The notes under the pieces are model-generated. The model was not told where the DNA came from. It was given only the letters and a program-made list of their open reading frames with translations, and did no database searches. A stretch of DNA of 64,000 nt from Conus ventricosus (lineage: Eukaryota; Mollusca; Gastropoda; Neogastropoda; Conidae), in contig CM031622.1 in NCBI GenBank assembly GCA_018398815.1, positions 24,028,197 through 24,092,196 on the forward strand, in the 5' to 3' direction. Position numbers and translations under genes: made by a program. Positions 21,687-32,899 of this stretch are shown piece by piece. Position 1 is the first letter of the stretch. Every line of letters begins with the position of its first letter.

Positions 21687-24358
21687 TTCACACATCTCGT
21701 TACATGACATCGTCTACAAACGAACCAAAACTTTGTTAAAAATCTTTCTGCCGTAAATCTCAAATCAGATGAAAAATGTTAATTTCCTCTCAAAACCCAA
21801 GATCATCGTCAGGGCGGACTCCTGAACAGATCTTCATGGACCCGCTGTAAAATGTTTGTGCTCCATATCGCAAGTCCCAACACCTAAATGAACATGTTCC
21901 ATTGTGAGTGGCGCATGACATGGAATGCACCACGAGCTTCTTCAACTCACATTTAAAAGGTAAGCATGGGTAAGAATTACGAATGGCCGTGTGCAGCCGG
22001 CACAGAACCTCCTCTTACGACCCCCGCGTGGATGGGAGTAAGTCCTTAAGGTTTGGACGGATCTGAAAGAGTTTGTTACTCGTCTGGTGTGTTTCCAATC
22101 TCCTGCCAGAGGTCTCCTCACATAATCGTTAACTTGGGTTCACATCTGAACAGGGATATAAATGTTGGGACAGTTTCACTCTTGTGGCGTTCATGGGCAA
22201 ACCGATCAACCATTTCGTTTCCCCGCCGATGCCAACATGACCAGTAACCCAAGCAAGAGTAAAGTTGTAACCGTCCCTTTCAACTTGTCGCTAAAAAGTT
22301 CAAAGAATGCAAAGTCTGGATGCAGAAGGTTGCGGCCAGCTATGGCTTCCAAAGCTGACAGCGAATCCGACAGAACCAGAAAGTCCCTCTTTGAAGAAAG
22401 TGAGATTACTTCAAAGGCCAGTACCAGGAGCAGTAAGTTCGCAGAATAGACAGAACATCGGGATGATATTCCAACAGTATCTCGAAGGAGCCCCAGGGCA
22501 GTAGCTTGCACAGGCCGACTCCATCCTCAGACTTGGAACCGGCCAGGAAAACTTTCTTTGATAGGAGGGGATTTGGAACAAGCTCGTATATCAAAGCTTG
22601 TACGCCAGAGAGCTGGAAACTCCGGACGAAAGGGCGCGAAGATCAACACAAATCCTGGTGTGAAAAAGGTCCAAGGAGGTTGATCCGGAAACCTTGGAAA
22701 ATCATGAAAACTACTCCCAGGTCTAGACCTGCATCCGCACGTGAGGCTGCCATACGAAGCCCAAACGGCGGAATACATTCGGGTTTTGTTTCAAACTTAC
22801 TAGGGAACCTGAGGGTCAAAAACACAGTCATAGCAGGATTCTGCGGTTCTGAGAACAGTCGTATGTAATAATTCAAGACAAGTTTCAGCCTCGGTTGACA
22901 GTGAAGGTTCACCTGCCTCTGCGTACAGGCTGTACACAGGGGTGGTGCGGACGCATGCCAAGAACAGAGCCGAAGCCCTTGATGGGTGGCTTAGGTTCCA
23001 AGAGTTAGAGGAAAATGATCTAGCGAGCCGTACAACCAGCACAACCGTAGTCCGTTTGGAACGGACCAGGGCTCCTGTAGAGGTGCAACAAAGTTTTTCT
23101 ATCAGCGCCCCAGTCGGTGTGTGCTACGACCGCGCAGAATATTCATACCTTTTTGGCAAGCAGGGGAGGGGGTGGTTAATAAGGCGTCGAAAGTTAAGTT
23201 TTTGGGTCAAAAAATGACTCTTCCCCAGAAATTTGCCTCTTATAACAGCTGCAATGGAGATTTCCCTACTTGAAGTTCCGGATCTGAAAAAACTGACGGA
23301 AATATGGAAGGGGAATACACTGGTTTTTGTAGCAGAAAAGGTGAAACCAGTTTTCATCCGCCACCACCAGGATTTTATCTTTACGCAAAGCTGGAGCCTT
23401 TGCGCTGGACACTCGGGTACAGCCTTCCAATTTGCGTAGACAGCAAAATCATCCACAAACAATGAGCAGTCTGAAACCCTGCTGAACTGATTTCACAATG
23501 TTGTATGTTGTTGATCTTAATACTAAAGAGGGCGGAGATAGTATGACTCCCCTGTGGAACACACCCCAACTCCTGCTCGTGGACATCAGAGAGAGTGGTG
23601 CAACCCGGACCTGAAACGTCGTTCTGCTGCCAAAAAAATTTTTTGAATAAAAAGCGGAAGATGACCCTCGAAGACCCAGATCGTGAGATCATGAAGTATC
23701 CCCCGACTTCCAGGTGGTATCAGTATGCCTTCTCCAAGTCAAAGAACATTGCACACTGCATGCTGTCTGTTACAAAAGCGTTCCTAAGTGTAGATACCAG
23801 AAACGAATCAAAAGGTCAACGTGTAATCTACGATGTTTGCGGAAACCAACACTGTTCTTTTCCTCAAAAGCCATCGTTTCGAGTTTCCACATGAGCCTAG
23901 CATTGAACCATTTAGTTTTTTTTCCATCAATTTACAACCACAGCTGGTCAAAATATCCAATGGGACGAACATCTCGGACATAAACAGTTATGATGGATTA
24001 GAAAGATCATTCCAGTTTGGGGATTGATGAATAAAGAGGGCTGTCCGCCAAGAGGGTGGAAAGTCAACCTGTAGTCCACACGTGGTAGTATACCGTAACA
24101 GGATGGTCAGACTTCTTGCGGAAGATGTTTTCAATAGTGATAATGTATGTCATCTATCCTGAGAGGAATCGCTGCAAGAGGAAGTAAGGCAGATTTCAGC
24201 TCGATTAATGTAAAAGGAGATTGTCATCTTCATGTTGTCGGATGAAAAGTTGGCAGGGAGATTTTTCTTTTAGGGCTTTGTGTTTGACAAAATTGACTGA
24301 GTTATTAGAAAGGAGGAATTCTTTTCAATGGATGACGCAAGCAACAGAAAGCAACTGC
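21555..24358 (-). mobile_element. 5'-truncated LINE, copy A only
   Basis: A 2.8-kb minus-strand relative of the full LINE at 35991. The 3' end with (ATCTT)-type tail is at 21555; RNase H words (LSDSLSALEAIAGRN) lie near 22345; RT words (GCVPQGS, LFSIKIN) near 23540. The 5' end is in the region just before the RT. It differs from the main LINE by many substitutions, so it is an older or separate subfamily. The empty site in copy B is at 47174/47175. I see no target-site duplication. Confidence 0.88.
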
Positions 24359-24996
24359 TCGGAGTGATCATGTGAACCATTGTAAAAAGAATTTCATGTA
24401 AAATTTATTTTTCTATAAAAGGGGGAGTTTCCCTTTCCTTTAGTCCAACTGATTGTTAGTCAATGTTGCGTGAGAGAAAGTTTGAACACTTCACTTGAAA
24501 AAAAACATTCATCCTATTGGAATGGGGGGGGGAGGGGCAAGTGTCAAAAACAATTTTTAATATTCCTCAGTTTATCTGAAACTAGTGAAAGCACCTCACA
24601 GATACTGCTTTCTGGATTTCCTTTATGAGGCTACACATACTGAAATTAGAAAAACAGTACACTGCAAATATATAATTGAAAACCAAAATAAAGTACTTCG
24701 CTCAACTGAATCCCTTTCACTGTACAGTCTTCAGAAATGGACAAAGTACCACCAGATTGAATCTGATTCATGCTCCCGCCCCCCCCTTCTTCCCTCCCCC
24801 CCCCCCTTCTTTCCATAACCCTTCATTTAGTAATGAACTAATTTTTTCCCATTCCTTAGCAATGTGTATTTATCATCATCACCAGAACACGTTTTCTGCA
24901 CAAGCTGCTACTGTAACCTTATAGTGACCCCGCTCAGCTTACATTAAAAAAACGATCTGACTTTGGAACATCTGCGTGTCTTGTATGTATAATGTA

Positions 24997-25027
<31 letters not shown>

Positions 25028-25536
25028 TGTGTGTGTGTATGTGTTCTTTTCTTCTTTCCTTCTTTTCTTTCTCATTGTAAATCATGATGTTCATGATGCA
25101 CAATTAGAAGGCATACACAAAAAAGTAAACACTGACCACTTGAGAAACCCTGAATGGATATATATTATATGTCTTAAGAGTGAATCACTGCCAACTTTAC
25201 AGGATTTGTGTCATGATGGTGATAGTGGACCACTGACGAAAGAGAAGAATAAAACACTTTAAATCCACAGCACACATCCACTACGAACCAGCTGTATTAG
25301 TTTTTCACAACATCACCCATACAGGACCTTGGGACAGACTAAGCAACGGAGGATTATGAGGATTGCTGGGTCAGTCAAATAATGACCTCAACAGTAGAAG
25401 TAGAAAGTTGTAGGGACTGGCTTTTGGCCTTGAGGCCTCACAGCCTAGTTTGTGTCCCCTCAATATCTTTCAATTTTGTTTGTGGGGCTGAGTGCATGCC
25501 TTCTTATAAATTAGCATTATATCCAATCTACACTAA
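24359..25536. other. Intronic sequence with (TG)n, no gene recognised
   Basis: Matches 47175-48330 in copy B. It holds a C-rich tract near 24777-24810 and a TG tract at 24996-25040. Confidence 0.5.
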
Positions 25537-26412
25537 CAGAGGTTCGTTAGACCGGCATACCGTTTTTAACGGTAAATATTTGCCTTGTACCGAAAAAAAA
25601 AAAAGCCGCCGGTACCAAGTACCGGCAGAACATCTGAGCGATTTGACTCTCCTCTGTCTGTCTCTCAGCCTGTCAGCGGTGCGCGGGGAATGGCAGGCAG
25701 GAAATAAGCCATGCATGCCGACAACAATACATCTGACATCACTCTCAGTCCTCTTCCCTTCCTTTCAGTCCCCAGACCTTTGCGCCCCCTTTTTTTCAAT
25801 GGACAGCGCTGATTACTACAGCAAACGCGTCAAAATGGACGTTCCATTTTTCTTTGAGAACCCCAGGTTCCCAGCGTATAGCCAAAGTTTTCGTGTGTGC
25901 GAGTCATGCTGACTAGTCCTGACCCTGGATTGAACTTGCGGTAATCCCGACCCATTTCAATTGACTGCTGCTGTTTTCCAACATCACTTTGAGTAACTGC
26001 ATGGTTCGATGACAGAACCTGACAGGAATTCTTTCGCACGTTTGGATAGGTGAGTTTGTTTTGTTTGGATTGTTTTTTTTTTTTTCTTCAAGTTACGTTT
26101 TGGTTGTTTGGTTTTGTTTTTTGTATTTTGGTTTTGCGTTTTGTTTTCATTTATGATTTTTTTGCATGTTACTCTCTCCGTCGACTTTTCTGTTGAGTCA
26201 GTTGACTGAAGGCAGTCACTGACAAGCCTGACCTGCTATCCGTGCCGGTAGGCCGCTCGCTATCCCGCCCGTTCGCGGACCCAGAATCGCGTTTTGAGTG
26301 TGTAGTGCAATGGCAGGCAGCCCAAGCGCGGTTACGGCTATTTAAGACTTGTACCGGAAATTTTTGTTGTTGTCGGTACCAGAACGGCAAGTCTCTATCT
26401 AGCGGACCTCTG
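25537..26412. mobile_element. Non-autonomous TIR DNA transposon, copy A only
   Basis: An 876-bp insertion whose ends are inverted repeats: CAGAGGTTCGTTAGA at the left and, on the other strand, CAGAGGTCCGCTAGA at the right (13 of 15 match). It is bracketed by actaa at 25532-25536 and 26413-26417, and copy B has the uninterrupted site near 48330. Subterminal ccggtac-type inverted words occur at both sides. The CAGRGG termini resemble hAT elements, but hAT makes 8-bp duplications, so the superfamily is open. A short plus-strand frame starting at 25800 (MDSADYYSKRVKMDVPF) is of unknown meaning. Confidence 0.82.
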
Positions 26413-26924
26413 ACTAAAGAAAAGTCTATCAATTGTAGGGTCCCTGCATCTAGTTTATTTAAAGCTGTTGACATCTAGTTCATATCTGGTGTTAGTATGT
26501 GCAAAGCATACCATAAGTTAGCAATTCTGAAAGCAAAGCAAAACTTTCCTTTGTTAGTGTAGCAATTGTCTGATAAAAAAAAAAAAATCTTGCTTCATTA
26601 TTTCTAGTGCAACAACTTCTGAGAATTTGAAAAGACCATGCACCTTAAAATCATCATAATCAATCAATTGAATAAGGTCTCTCTGATCTTCCTTCCTTTT
26701 GAGTGAGTGTTTATTAGAGATAATGTATCTTTCTTGTATAGTTTTATGTTAATTGCACTCTTTCCGGATTTTAGCAGGTCGTCTTTGTACATTTCTATCA
26801 TTTTATACTGTCTCTTGAGATAAAGAACTCCAAATTATATTAGCGTATTCAAATGGTGCCTAGCATATGCTTTATATAACTTAATAAATTGTCCTTTTTA
26901 AACGGCTTCCGTGTGTGTGTGTGT

Positions 26925-26958
<34 letters not shown>

Positions 26959-27529
26959 GTGTGTGTGTGTGTGTTGTGTGTGTGGTGTATTTGTTTTAAA
27001 CACACACACACTCACACACACACAATAAGACTGGTGCGTTTGATTTAAAACGTGTGACAGCCCTGATGTGGCCCTCTGCGGTCCGCTGGGCTATAAGCAA
27101 ACAATACTTATCTACACACACACAACAACACTAAAAGTTGCGAGCAGTGAACAATTCGTGTTTCTTGCTAGCTTTGTATTTCCAAACATTTGAGCACAGT
27201 ATATGCCTGGGCTTGTGATGCTCATTTTGTCCCGACACTTATATGGTAATTCTGTTTACTTCTTCTTCATTAAAAGTTATTTAAACGCAAACATATGAAA
27301 GAATCAACCTTTCAAACCCAAGATGTTAATTTTGTGTTAATGTGTGACATTCAGTGTTGCCTCTGTTGAGACAGCACCGTTTACATCACACTTTGTTGTG
27401 AGGTTTGCGCCTTCACCATCACACAGTCCTACTCTTGCTTGAGTTGAAGGCAAAGCGCACGAACACTTCACATAAAAAAGATTTGAGATGATAATTCACG
27501 AACGACAAAAAATACACTAAACAGTTTAC
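26413..27529. other. Intronic sequence before MCCC2 exon 1
   Basis: Holds TG/CA microsatellites at 26911-27020 and a LINE stub (27027-27113). Otherwise it matches 49840-50716 in copy B. No exon is recognised. Confidence 0.5.
27027..27113 (+). mobile_element. LINE 3'-end stub, copy A only
   Basis: The terminal hairpin words gtgacagccctgatgtggcc and gctgggctataagcaaaca are present, placed within a CA repeat. The matching site in copy B (about 50310) has only the CA repeat. Confidence 0.8.
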
Positions 27530-27673
27530 CTTGTATCGGCAAGATTCTCTGTCAACCTTTGAAGCCAATCGTGCAATCTCATCGTGATGAAAGGAACGAG
27601 CTGTACAAAAAACGACAGGGACTGAATGAGTAGCACCGACAAGATCCGGGAAACACAACCTCAGGCTCGCCAT
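27530..27673 (-). CDS. MCCC2: MCCC2 exon 1 (start and mitochondrial presequence), copy A
   Basis: The start codon at 27673-27671 sits in gacgaacATGGCG. The peptide starts MASLRL and is rich in arginine, serine and leucine, as expected for a mitochondrial targeting sequence; copy B reads MASLRLFRSCRLLHSAPV without a break. The end, ASKVDRESCRYK, is followed by donor AAG|gtaaac and joins ENYERM of exon 2. Copy A has several indels and substitutions relative to copy B (50717-50859), so its middle part is partly out of frame. The first exon is 366 bp from the FAH start on the other strand. Confidence 0.85.
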
Positions 27674-28039
27674 GTTCGTCAAGTTAACTAAGTTACCTCC
27701 CCCTATGTCTTCCCTTTTTTTTTCTTGGCCTCCCCCCCCACCCCATCCCCACCCTTCCCTTGTCCCTTCTCCCTACAACGCCCCCCCCCCCCTTCCCCCC
27801 CCCTTTTTTTCTTTAAAATAAGGCGAAAAGTATGTGCACCACCCTCGGAAGCTTTTTTTTTCCAAGTGGTTGAGAATACTGTTCTGGGAAAAATGCCGTC
27901 AAAATCTAGGGTGATTCAAAATCATATTAACGAAAGTTCGGTCATTGCTAATAGCTTTGTATGTGCTTCATGTTGACACGTGCTTGACCAACAACGTAAC
28001 TAGAGAGAAAAGTTTTGCTTTCCTCTGAGACGTTTGAAA
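27674..28039. promoter_or_regulatory. Shared bidirectional promoter of MCCC2 and FAH, copy A
   Basis: The 366 bp between two outward-facing start codons must hold both promoters and 5' UTRs. It contains a C-rich and T-rich tract (27712-27812), an E-box CACGTG (27977-27982), and no convincing TATA box. The order is conserved in copy B at 50860-51224. Both genes act in amino-acid catabolism, so joint control is plausible; transcription start sites are not visible. Confidence 0.75.
27977..27982. promoter_or_regulatory. E-box CACGTG, copy A
   Basis: Palindromic CACGTG 58 bp before the FAH start codon, within tgttgacacgtgcttgacc; the same word is kept in copy B at 51162-51167. It is a consensus site for bHLH-leucine zipper factors such as USF. 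Function is inferred. Confidence 0.5.
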
Positions 28040-28119
28040 ATGCTTTCATCCAAATTGCTCGGGACAGCCATTTCCAATCCAGAATTTGCCGTATGCATAT
28101 TATTCTACACCTGATAATT
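28040..28119 (+). CDS. FAH: FAH exon 1 (fumarylacetoacetase), copy A
   Basis: Starting at ATG 28040 the exon should read the family N-terminus; in shifted frames one sees FI.IARDSHF, then the equivalent of NLPYG and STPDN, ending at a gtgag donor. Copy B (51225) shows MSFIKVARDSHFPI directly. The vertebrate enzyme begins MSFIPVAEDSDFPI and its first exon also stops after codon 27. FAH hydrolyses fumarylacetoacetate to fumarate and acetoacetate in the cytosol; this exon encodes the start of the small N-terminal SH3-like domain. At least two one-base indels break the frame of copy A, most likely read errors. Confidence 0.85.
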
Positions 28120-29079
28120 GTGAGAAATTTTCGAGATTTTGTTGATAACATGTTGTTTGCAATTTTGTTCGATTCAACCAATCAGATATCGCTAGAGGCA
28201 CTGTCGCGCACCGACGCCTCCATGACCTTGAATCAGTACACTGCGTCGAAAAACTTCCAAGGCAATAAGAAGTTGCTTCCTTACGGCGATATTTTGGGCA
28301 TATCTTTTTCAATTAATGTTCAGATGAAATATAGGTAACTTTTATTTTTCCGTTGTACTTGTTGTGGCGGGAGCGTGAAAGAAAGAGAGCGATAATACTA
28401 AAAACAGTTGGATCCTCTCAGTCTCGGCCCTTCAAATAATGAAGAGTGCGTGTGTTAGCCGATGTGTGGGAACAAAATATGTAAAAATATGATTGCAATT
28501 ATATCAACCATTGCAATTATTTAATGTTTGATGCATTTATTTATATATTTCACGATAAATCGGTTGATGGTAAGCCATGAAAGCTACTGGCTCCCGCATG
28601 TATGCCCATACAAATACAGACACATGCACACATGGTGCAACACACACCCAACACACACACACACAACACACATCACACACACACAACATACATGTATGCA
28701 AACCCCACATACAATTATAATGGAGACCCAGACAATGTTAGGTGGTATCCAAGGTCTCAACCAAAGTGCATTGGTTAATGTGCACATTAAGCAACTCCTA
28801 AATGGTAGCCATGAGAACCTTCATCGTGAATCCTTTCATCTTAGTCAATTATTCATCCCATCAGCTACAAATCCTCTAAAGTGTGTCTCACAGCTTTGCA
28901 GATGTAGTGTAGTGGGTAACAGGACTACTCTGAAGCAATGACACTTCCTTATGAAACTGATATCTGAAGAAAGAAGATCTTCATTACATGCAACAAAAGA
29001 TAAATTACTTTTTTTTTTTTATAAATGATAAAGTACCAGTGCCCAAGTATTGTGGATGTAGTGACGTGCCATTCTGGAA
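28120..29079. other. FAH intron 1, first part
   Basis: Matches 51309-52230 in copy B with substitutions. It holds a short CA repeat at 28640-28690 and nothing else recognised. Confidence 0.5.
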
Positions 29080-29645
29080 GGAGATACTGGTGACCATGGC
29101 AACGAAAATACGATAACTTTTAGCAAAGTGTGCTAACTATAGAGCATCTGGTTGCCATGCACAGAGAATCTACAACTTTAAGGCAAAGTGTCGGACTATA
29201 GGAGATTCTGGATGCCATGCACAGAGAATACTACAACTTGTATGCAAGGTGTCAAACTATAGGAGATACTGATAACCATGTGCGAGATACACAACTTGTA
29301 TGCAGGTGTCCTAACTATAGAGATACTGATAACCGTGTACAGAGAATACAGTATCTTTTTTGGGGGGGGGGGGGGGGGGGGGGGCACTTATATTGCAAGT
29401 TCGAACTACAGGCGATACTGATGAACCATGAACAGAGAATACTACAACTTGTATGCAAGGTGTCTAACAAGAGGAGATTCGGAGCCATGCCAGAAGAATA
29501 CTAACAACTTGTTTGCATGGTGTCTAACTATAGGAGATTCTGATAGCCATGCACAGAGAATCCTACAACTTGTCATGCAAAGTGTCTAAATATAGGAGAT
29601 TCTGGTAGCCATGCACACGTACTACAACTGTATGCAGTGTGTCTG
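29080..29645. repeat. About 60-bp minisatellite in FAH intron 1, copy A
   Basis: Units contain aactataggagat(a/t)ctg, accatg(c/t)acagagaata and ctacaacttgtatgcaaggt. About nine degenerate units, with a G run at 29362-29384 splitting the array. Confidence 0.88.
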
Positions 29646-29674
29646 ACTGTAGATCTATCAAGGGCCCAGCACAG

Positions 29675-29703
29675 TTAACATGAGAAGGGGGGGGGGGGGG
29701 GGG
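29675..29703. repeat. G homopolymer tract
   Basis: A run of about 16 G at 29688-29703 precedes ctcaaaaaaggtc, the empty site of the LINE stub present in copy B. Confidence 0.85.
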
Positions 29704-30229
29704 CTCAAAAAAGGTCTTCACAGTGGAGATGGGTTTTGTTGTTGTTGGTTTTGTCGTACCCTGGCAAAATAAGACTCCAGGGATCATCCAAACAGCCGAA
29801 GTATTTGAACACTATGACAAATGCTGCATCTTCAGATGAGAACATTACGGTGTGACAGTTTTGATTACCCCGCAACATGGGCAGCCACAACTCTGACTTC
29901 GGGGGGCACAGAGCGATACGGGAGGGGGCAGTGGGGCAAAAATGCAAACTTTTTGCTTTGCCAGGAAAGGAGGGCAGCGATTGGGGGCGGGGGAGGGGGT
30001 GTTCCACTTCCCCAGACCGTCCTCCACTCACAAGTTCAGCTATCACACCCTCATCAGCATCCTTAACCTACCAAAAGTCACCGAGTGCATCTCGTGTGGG
30101 AGGTACAATGCATCATCTTTGGTGCATAGCAATCCCAATCCTGTCAAGACCACACCATACACAAACACCCGTCACTGTCAGACACAGCTACTCACTCTAC
30201 TGCTACCAGCACGTTCTTCTGTATTGTGA

Positions 30230-31600
30230 ACCCCTCCTCTAACACTTCACCTGTTATGTTCCGCCTCTCCCATGACACTTTATCCAGTTATGTCCCCCCT
30301 CCCATAGCACTTTCATTCTGTTATCCCCCCCCCCCCATGCTGCCCCCCCCCCCCCCCCCCCTAATATCCCCACCCATAGCACTTTCACCTGCAATAATCC
30401 CCCTTATAGCTCGTTCATCTTTATTTTCCCCCTCCCATAGCACTTACACCTGTATTATCCCCCTTATAGGCTTTCCACCCTGTTATGTCCCCCTCCCTTA
30501 GCCTTTCGACCTGTAATACCCCCTCCCATAGCACTTTCATCTGTTATGTCCCCCTCCCATAGCACTTCCACCTGTAATGACCCCACTCCCATAACCACAT
30601 CACACCTGTAATAACCCCCTCCCATAGCACGTTTCACCTGTAATAAAAAAAAATACAAAACCCCCTCCCATAGCACTTTCACCGGTAATATCCCCCTCCC
30701 TTAGCACATTCACCTGTTTTGTTTCCCCTCCCATAGCACTTATCACCTGTAATATTCCCCCTCCCTTACACTTTACACCTGTTCTAGTTTCCCCTCCCAT
30801 AGCACTTTCACCTGTAATATCCCCACTCCCATAGCACTTTCACACTGTTACGTCCCCTCCCATAAGCACTTGGTCTGTAATATCCCCCACTTCCATAACA
30901 CTATCACATGTATGGCCCCTCCCATAGCCCTTTCCACACGAGAATCCCTCCCCATAGCATATTCACTTTGTAACATCCCCCCACTCCAAAACCCTTCACC
31001 TTTAAGTCCCCCCCACCCATAGAACACTTTCGTCTGTAATATCCCCACATCCCACTAGCATGGGGGGTGGGGGGGGTACTTTCACCCTTAAGATCCCCCT
31101 CCCATAGCTCTTTCCACACCATAATATATCCCCTCTCCATAGCAAAGTGGGACAGATTGTGCGAGAAGAAAAAAAAATATAAAAAATTTTTTGCTCATAG
31201 CAACGTTCGGCTGTAATATCCCCACTCCCATAGCACCTTTCACCTGTGGATATCCCCCCCCATAGCACTTTCACCTTAATATCCTCTCCCATAGCACTTC
31301 GTCTGTAAATCCCCACGTCCCATAGTAAACACTTTCACCTGTGATAATCCCCACCCATAGCATCTTTTCACCTGTAATGTCCCCCCCTCTCCCCCCCCAT
31401 AATGCTTTCGCTGTAATAACCCCCTACCACAAGCATTTAGCACCTGTAATATCCTCACTCCCATAACCTTTCACCTGTTATATCCCCTTCTTAGCACTTT
31501 CACCTGTTACATATCCCTTCCAATAGCACTGTCCCTCTTATGGTCCTCTCTCACAAACCACTTTCACACTGTTATCCCCCCCCCCCCCCCTCACTTGTAC
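30230..31600. repeat. 30-bp minisatellite in FAH intron 1, copy A
   Basis: About 44 units of cctcccatagcactttcacc plus tgtaatatcc, with C runs of variable length. The units are noisier than those of copy B at 53230-54475. Minus-strand frames through it read a glycine/valine-rich low-complexity peptide and are not genes. Confidence 0.93.
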
Positions 31601-32776
31601 TTTCGCACACGGAGGCCCAGTAACCTAAACACATCTCTCCACCCTTACCCCCCACCCCACCCCTCCCACCGTTCCCTCCTGTGTTTTCCCCATGACAGTG
31701 CAGAGTCTGTTACGATCCCCCATACATTGGATGGATTGTCGACAGTGAGACTGCGAGAACATGGAAGGGTACAGAAGATTATGCTTTGTACATGCCATTT
31801 GCCCGCTTGGCATGTAATATGCTGATTAACTACTACTTACATTCAGCTGACAGTTAAATGAGTTTTTCAATCAACATTCTGTGATTGTGTTAACCAGTAG
31901 TGGCTGGTAATATAGTTTGTGAAAGTAGAACACGGAAACACTTTTTTTAAAGAAATCTGCCGGTTCAAGGAACAGGCTGTATTTTTGCTGGAACCGGCGG
32001 CAGCTCAACTGGATCTAAGTTTGCATCAGAAGGGGAAAAAAAATCTAGATTTTCAAGTAGCATGTACATTTCTGGTCAAATTTAATGTGAAATCCATGGC
32101 ACTGCTTGTTGTGACAGTGTTTAATCAGTTCAGTGCATCACGTGAAGTTGCTTTGTTTTCTGGTGGAGCTACTTGGGTCCACAGACACATGCTCTTCATG
32201 CTTTACAATAGCAACACTGCAGTCAGAAAACATTGATTCAGTTGTCGTCTTGGCTCTGTGCCTCCCACCATGGAGAAAACCCAAAACCTGCACATTTTCC
32301 ACACTGTGAGAGTCTGGTTTAGCTCATGCATTGAAGAGAAAAATACTGATTTTAGTTGGGTTTTCTCCATGGTCACTTTAACAGATCTAGATAAAATGCA
32401 AGCAGTTCCCGGTGCCTGTTTTAATGTATGTGTCTGTTGACAAAGATTTTCGTTTCCCTGGAACCGATTATGATTCTGGTTGATGAGTGACAATGCATGG
32501 TAGGTAGTTGGTGTAGGGATTACTTGGCAACATTCCTAGCGCAGTCACTGGCATTAGAACATTTTCTCTGTGGACACGAGAGCATGGTTTATTTCAGAAT
32601 GTGTGCTCTTATGGTTGTTCATGGGTGTTATTTTGTCATTGTGTGACATGAGAGCATGGTTCATTTCAGGAGATGAATGCATGCTCTTGTGGTTGTTCAC
32701 GAGTGTTGTTTTGTCATTGTGTTGTATCGTGTAAGCTGTCTAGTGGTGTCATGATTCATGTGTGTGTTGTGTCCAG
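31601..32776. other. FAH intron 1, last part
   Basis: Unique sequence almost identical to 54476-55649 apart from single-base indels. Near 32267-32380 the word catggagaaaac and its complement form a long hairpin (ggagaaaacccaaaacctgc versus gttgggttttctccatgg). No exon is recognised. Confidence 0.5.
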
Positions 32777-32887
32777 AGCAAGCACAGGATGGGTGTGGCT
32801 ATCGGCGACCAGATCCTGGACCTCAGCGTGGTGAAGGCGTTGTTCAACGGACCAGAACTGAGTCAGCAGCAGCACATCTTTGACCAG
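32777..32887 (+). CDS. FAH: FAH exon 2, copy A
   Basis: Acceptor gttgtgtccag and donor CAG|gtaagg bracket 111 bp in phase 0, the same length as exon 2 of the vertebrate gene. It translates to [18 protein letters not shown] followed by [14 protein letters not shown] and HIFDQ; vertebrate FAH has [13 protein letters not shown] at this place. The segment is the conserved hydrophobic core of the N-terminal domain. The exon has no indel and is identical in copy B. The donor is followed within about 20 bases by a 51-bp minisatellite. Confidence 0.97.
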
Positions 32888-32899
32888 GTAAGGATCCAT

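Noticed and set aside
25531..26417. CACTA-type transposon, because the left flank reads CACTAACAGAGG
   Set aside because: The right end does not carry the complementary TAGTG, and copy B keeps cactaa in the empty site, so those bases are flank and duplication, not the terminus.
30464..31464. Series of minus-strand frames with repeated GESAMGGG
   Set aside because: They are translations of the 30-bp minisatellite in FAH intron 1.
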